Assembly: GCA_902493345.1 (NCBI GenBank)
Contig: CABUPM010000092.1
Location: forward strand, 1 to 8,028
Origin: an uncultured Eubacteriales bacterium
GTDB lineage: Bacteria; Bacillota; Clostridia; Lachnospirales; Bianqueaceae
Length of the DNA: 8,028 nucleotides
Reading direction: 5' to 3'
Of this stretch, positions 6,546-8,028 are shown in pieces. The translations under genes were made by a program, and so were the position numbers. Every line of letters begins with the position of its first letter. The first letter of the stretch is position 1. Under the pieces are notes generated by a model, which ran no database searches, was not told the origin of the DNA, and worked only from the letters and a program-made list of their open reading frames with translations.

Positions 6546-6600
6546 TGAATGATTTTATTTTATCACAGAGACAAGAATATGTGAATGATTATATTTAATC
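6546..6600. repeat. Pair of near-identical 19-bp direct repeats over the leuA-araC fusion promoter
   Basis: TGAATGATTTTATTTTATC (6546-6564) and TGAATGATTATATTTAATC (6582-6600) match at 17 of 19 positions and start 36 bp apart. The first copy contains the -10 hexamer of the fusion gene's promoter, and the second overlaps its -35. No third copy was noticed elsewhere in the window. They are candidate binding sites for the gene's own AraC-type domain. The low complexity of the AT-rich half is a reason for caution. Confidence 0.6.
6557..6585 (-). promoter_or_regulatory. Promoter of the leuA-araC fusion gene
   Basis: On the minus strand TTCACA (6580-6585, 5/6 to consensus), a 17-nt spacer and TAAAAT (6557-6562, 5/6) form a good sigma-A-type promoter. 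The TGA just before the -10 gives an extended -10 element. Initiation near 6550 would leave a leader of about 40 nt, too short for a T-box or a peptide attenuator, so control would have to act at initiation or within the coding region. Confidence 0.65.
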
Positions 6601-6624
6601 AGATCAATTGATAAAATATAAGAA

Positions 6625-6649
6625 AAGGCGCAGTCAATCGCTGCGCCTT
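6625..6649 (-). terminator. Rho-independent terminator after the GH28 gene
   Basis: A 9-bp perfect stem (AAGGCGCAG with CTGCGCCTT) encloses a 7-nt loop and is followed on the minus strand by TTCTTATATTTT. It begins 10 nt after the reconstructed GH28 stop codon (6660-6662). That position also supports the reconstructed reading frame, because the uncorrected middle frame would run into the hairpin. Confidence 0.88.
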
Positions 6650-6659
6650 AAGAACTGTC

Positions 6660-7940
6660 TTACAGACCGGGAGCCAGAGGATCGAAGCCGGAAGGATCTT
6701 CGGGGATCTGACAGGTCGTGATCTGGACATTTTTCATGGTCCAGTTCCGGATATTGTCGACAGAACCGTATTCTTTCGCGGTGATGGAAACATCCTTCAT
6801 GCGGATATTTTCGATGGGTTTTTCCGGATAGGATCAAAAAAGCATAGGATTTGCCCTGATATTCCGGAGTGATCGTGGCGGTTACTCCGCGAATCTCGAT
6901 ATCACGCACAGCGGGGATTCCAAGTTCTTCCGGAACTCTGGTGGCCATCACATGCCAGTACTCCGGGATCACGCCGTCGTAATCTTTAGGAATTTCACAA
7001 TAGCTATAGGATGGATTCCAGTTCAGATCAAAGCTGAAGGGTTCGCGGACATTAACCATGAAGAGGTTTTCTACACGGATCTTTTCCAGCGTGTCCTTGC
7101 GGACTTGATGCGGAAGCCGCAGGAGGTGCTATCATAACGGCAGTCATGGATGTATACGTTGCGGATGCCGCCGGAGGTCTCGGACCCGAGCGTGATGCCG
7201 GCGCCCAAACCCAGATCGCAGTCATAGATCTCGATATTCTCGCAGACACGGTTGACCCGCAGTCCATCAGAATCCCGTCCGGCCTTGACACAGATACTGT
7301 CGTCATTACAGGTGATGCGGCAGCGGCGTATCACAGCGCCGTTGCAGGAATCGATATCGATTCCGTCCGTGCTGGGCCCCGCGTTGGCGCCGATCTGAAT
7401 ATTTTCTACCAGGAGATCTTCGCTGTAGCAGAGATGAAGATTCCAGAAGGGGGATTGACGGGATGTCAGTCCGCTGATCGTAACGTGTTTGGATTCATAG
7501 ACAATCACATTGCGAGGGCGGGTGCAGTCGTAATCTACAGCCCAGCGCACGCCCTTGGGTGTATAGACTCCCCGCATACCGCCGAGACGGTCATCGCCCC
7601 AGTATTTTTTCCACCAGTATTCTCCCTGGCCATCCACCGTACCGCCGCCGCAGATAGTGACGTTTTCCGCATGATGGACATTGAGAAGACCGGCAGGCCA
7701 GATCATCTCCACGCCGGCGACACGGGAAGGAACCATGGGATAGGCGGATTCATCCACCACACCCAGGAGCACAGTGTCCGGCGTAAGCTCCAATGTCATA
7801 TTGGAATGCAAAAACAAGGAGCCGGTCAGATATGTCCCGGCAGGAATCCGAAGCGTGCCGCCCATGGGCGTGGCGTCGATGGCTTCCTGTAAAAGCGCGG
7901 TGCAAAGAGTTTTGCCGTCAGAATAAGCTGAATAGTTCAT
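6660..7940 (-). pseudogene. GH28 (polygalacturonase-like) glycoside hydrolase interrupted by two compensating frameshifts
   Basis: Reading three pieces together gives a normal GH28 right-handed beta-helix protein of about 426 residues. Piece one (7940 to about 7098) holds GPSTDGIDID, CNDDSICVK and GFRIKSA, the three acids and the RIK motif of the family. At 7097-7099 one base appears missing, and the protein continues in another frame as AKDTLEKIRVENLFMVN to about 6832. There one extra base (the GG at 6831-6832) returns it to the first frame, ending PEKPIENIRMKDVSIT to FDPLAPGL and TAA at 6660-6662. As written, translation stops at 7071. The His of the usual GHG motif is replaced (GLGAGITLGSE), a variant I recall in bacterial GH28 members. 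There is no signal peptide, so it should act on imported pectin or rhamnogalacturonan oligosaccharides. Either a recent pseudogene or two sequencing errors. Confidence 0.85.
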
Positions 7941-7943
7941 GAG

Positions 7944-7952
7944 GATCACCTT
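7944..7952 (-). promoter_or_regulatory. Ribosome binding site of the GH28 gene, overlapping the preceding stop codon
   Basis: The minus strand reads TAAGGTGATCCTCATG. TAA ends the preceding gene, and AAGGTGATC matches the extended anti-Shine-Dalgarno pairing (GGTGATC is identical). The ATG at 7938-7940 is correctly spaced. The in-frame GTG at 7947-7949 lies inside the binding site and is rejected as start. The overlap suggests translational coupling. Confidence 0.65.
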
Positions 7953-8028
7953 AGAGCTCTACATGGTTTTGGCGGAGCAGCTCTCTTGCGCTTTCCAGAG
8001 AATCCACGCCGGTACGGTTTTTGATCGG
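7951..8028 (-). CDS. C-terminal end of an unrecognised protein, same operon as GH28
   Basis: The minus-strand frame is open from the window edge to TAA at 7951-7953, giving the last 25 residues (beginning PIKNRTGVDSLESAREL and ending VEL). It looks like a soluble, mostly helical tail. I do not recognise the family from so short a piece. The stop codon lies 10 nt before the GH28 start and shares bases with its ribosome binding site, so the two genes almost certainly form one operon. A role in pectin or plant-sugar use would be expected from this context only. Confidence 0.6.
   Translation of the reverse strand, partial: PIKNRTGVDSLESARELLRQNHVEL

Noticed and set aside
6509..6659. T-box or leader-peptide attenuator before the leucine-synthesis gene
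   Set aside because: The probable leader is only about 40 nt and AT-rich, with no T-box bulge, no leucine-rich short frame and no anti-terminator pairing. The hairpin at 6625-6649 lies upstream of the promoter and belongs to the GH28 gene.
6829..6850. Programmed frameshift at the T-run in GCTTTTTTGATCC (minus strand), which looks like a slippery TTTTTTG site
   Set aside because: A minus-one slip leads to the wrong frame, and entering the needed plus-one frame at the T-run meets TGA at once. The frame change must occur after that TGA, so an inserted base is the simpler explanation.
6634..7059. Separate small gene starting at the internal ATG (MVNVREPF)
   Set aside because: It is the middle piece of the GH28 protein, and its last part, past 6832, is out-of-frame sequence running into the terminator hairpin.
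7071..7105. Programmed minus-one frameshift at the first GH28 break
   Set aside because: No proper X XXY YYZ heptamer is in register with the zero frame around GCAAGGACACGC or TGGAAAAGA, and a second break 270 nt on would need its own mechanism.

Overview
The window looks like chromosome of a gut-type anaerobic Firmicute (Clostridia, probably Lachnospiraceae or a relative). The grounds are strong AGGAGG-like ribosome binding sites, short AT-rich intergenic gaps between genes of moderate GC content, compact hairpin terminators, a ferredoxin-tailed aldo/keto reductase, and plant-polysaccharide hydrolases without secretion signals. This is an inference from gene style, not a database result.

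Layout. (1) 1-1548, plus strand: the C-terminal end of a DUF5605-type putative glycoside hydrolase, then a Nudix hydrolase and a GNAT acetyltransferase whose start overlaps the Nudix stop. This looks like one operon. (2) 1561-2793: a hairpin terminator, then a minus-strand aldo/keto reductase with two C-terminal [4Fe-4S] motifs. It diverges from a second, unrelated-looking aldo/keto reductase on the plus strand (2816-3796). The two putative -35 boxes abut at a near-palindrome. (3) 3853-4479, plus strand: a single-domain GH25 muramidase with no signal peptide. It converges on the next gene, and a 12-bp-stem bidirectional terminator lies between them. (4) 4526-6508, minus strand: a complete 2-isopropylmalate synthase (LeuA2 type) continued in the same open frame by a complete AraC-type double helix-turn-helix domain. 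(5) 6660-7940, minus strand: a GH28 pectinase-like gene broken by two compensating single-base frameshifts, preceded by the last 25 codons of another gene in the same operon (7951-8028).

The most notable item is the enzyme-regulator fusion in (4). A leucine-biosynthetic enzyme that normally carries a leucine-sensing domain is here joined to a DNA-binding domain. Its own promoter carries a 17/19-identical direct repeat, with one copy covering the -10 box and the other overlapping the -35 box. That is the arrangement expected for an autoregulated, metabolite-sensing 'trigger enzyme'. The architecture is read directly from the sequence. The regulatory role is inference.

The flanking operons suggest intracellular processing of plant cell-wall oligosaccharides (the DUF5605 hydrolase on one side, GH28 on the other). 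The genes in between look like a mixed set of metabolic and housekeeping genes rather than one pathway. No tRNA, rRNA, CRISPR array, insertion sequence or phage structural gene was seen.
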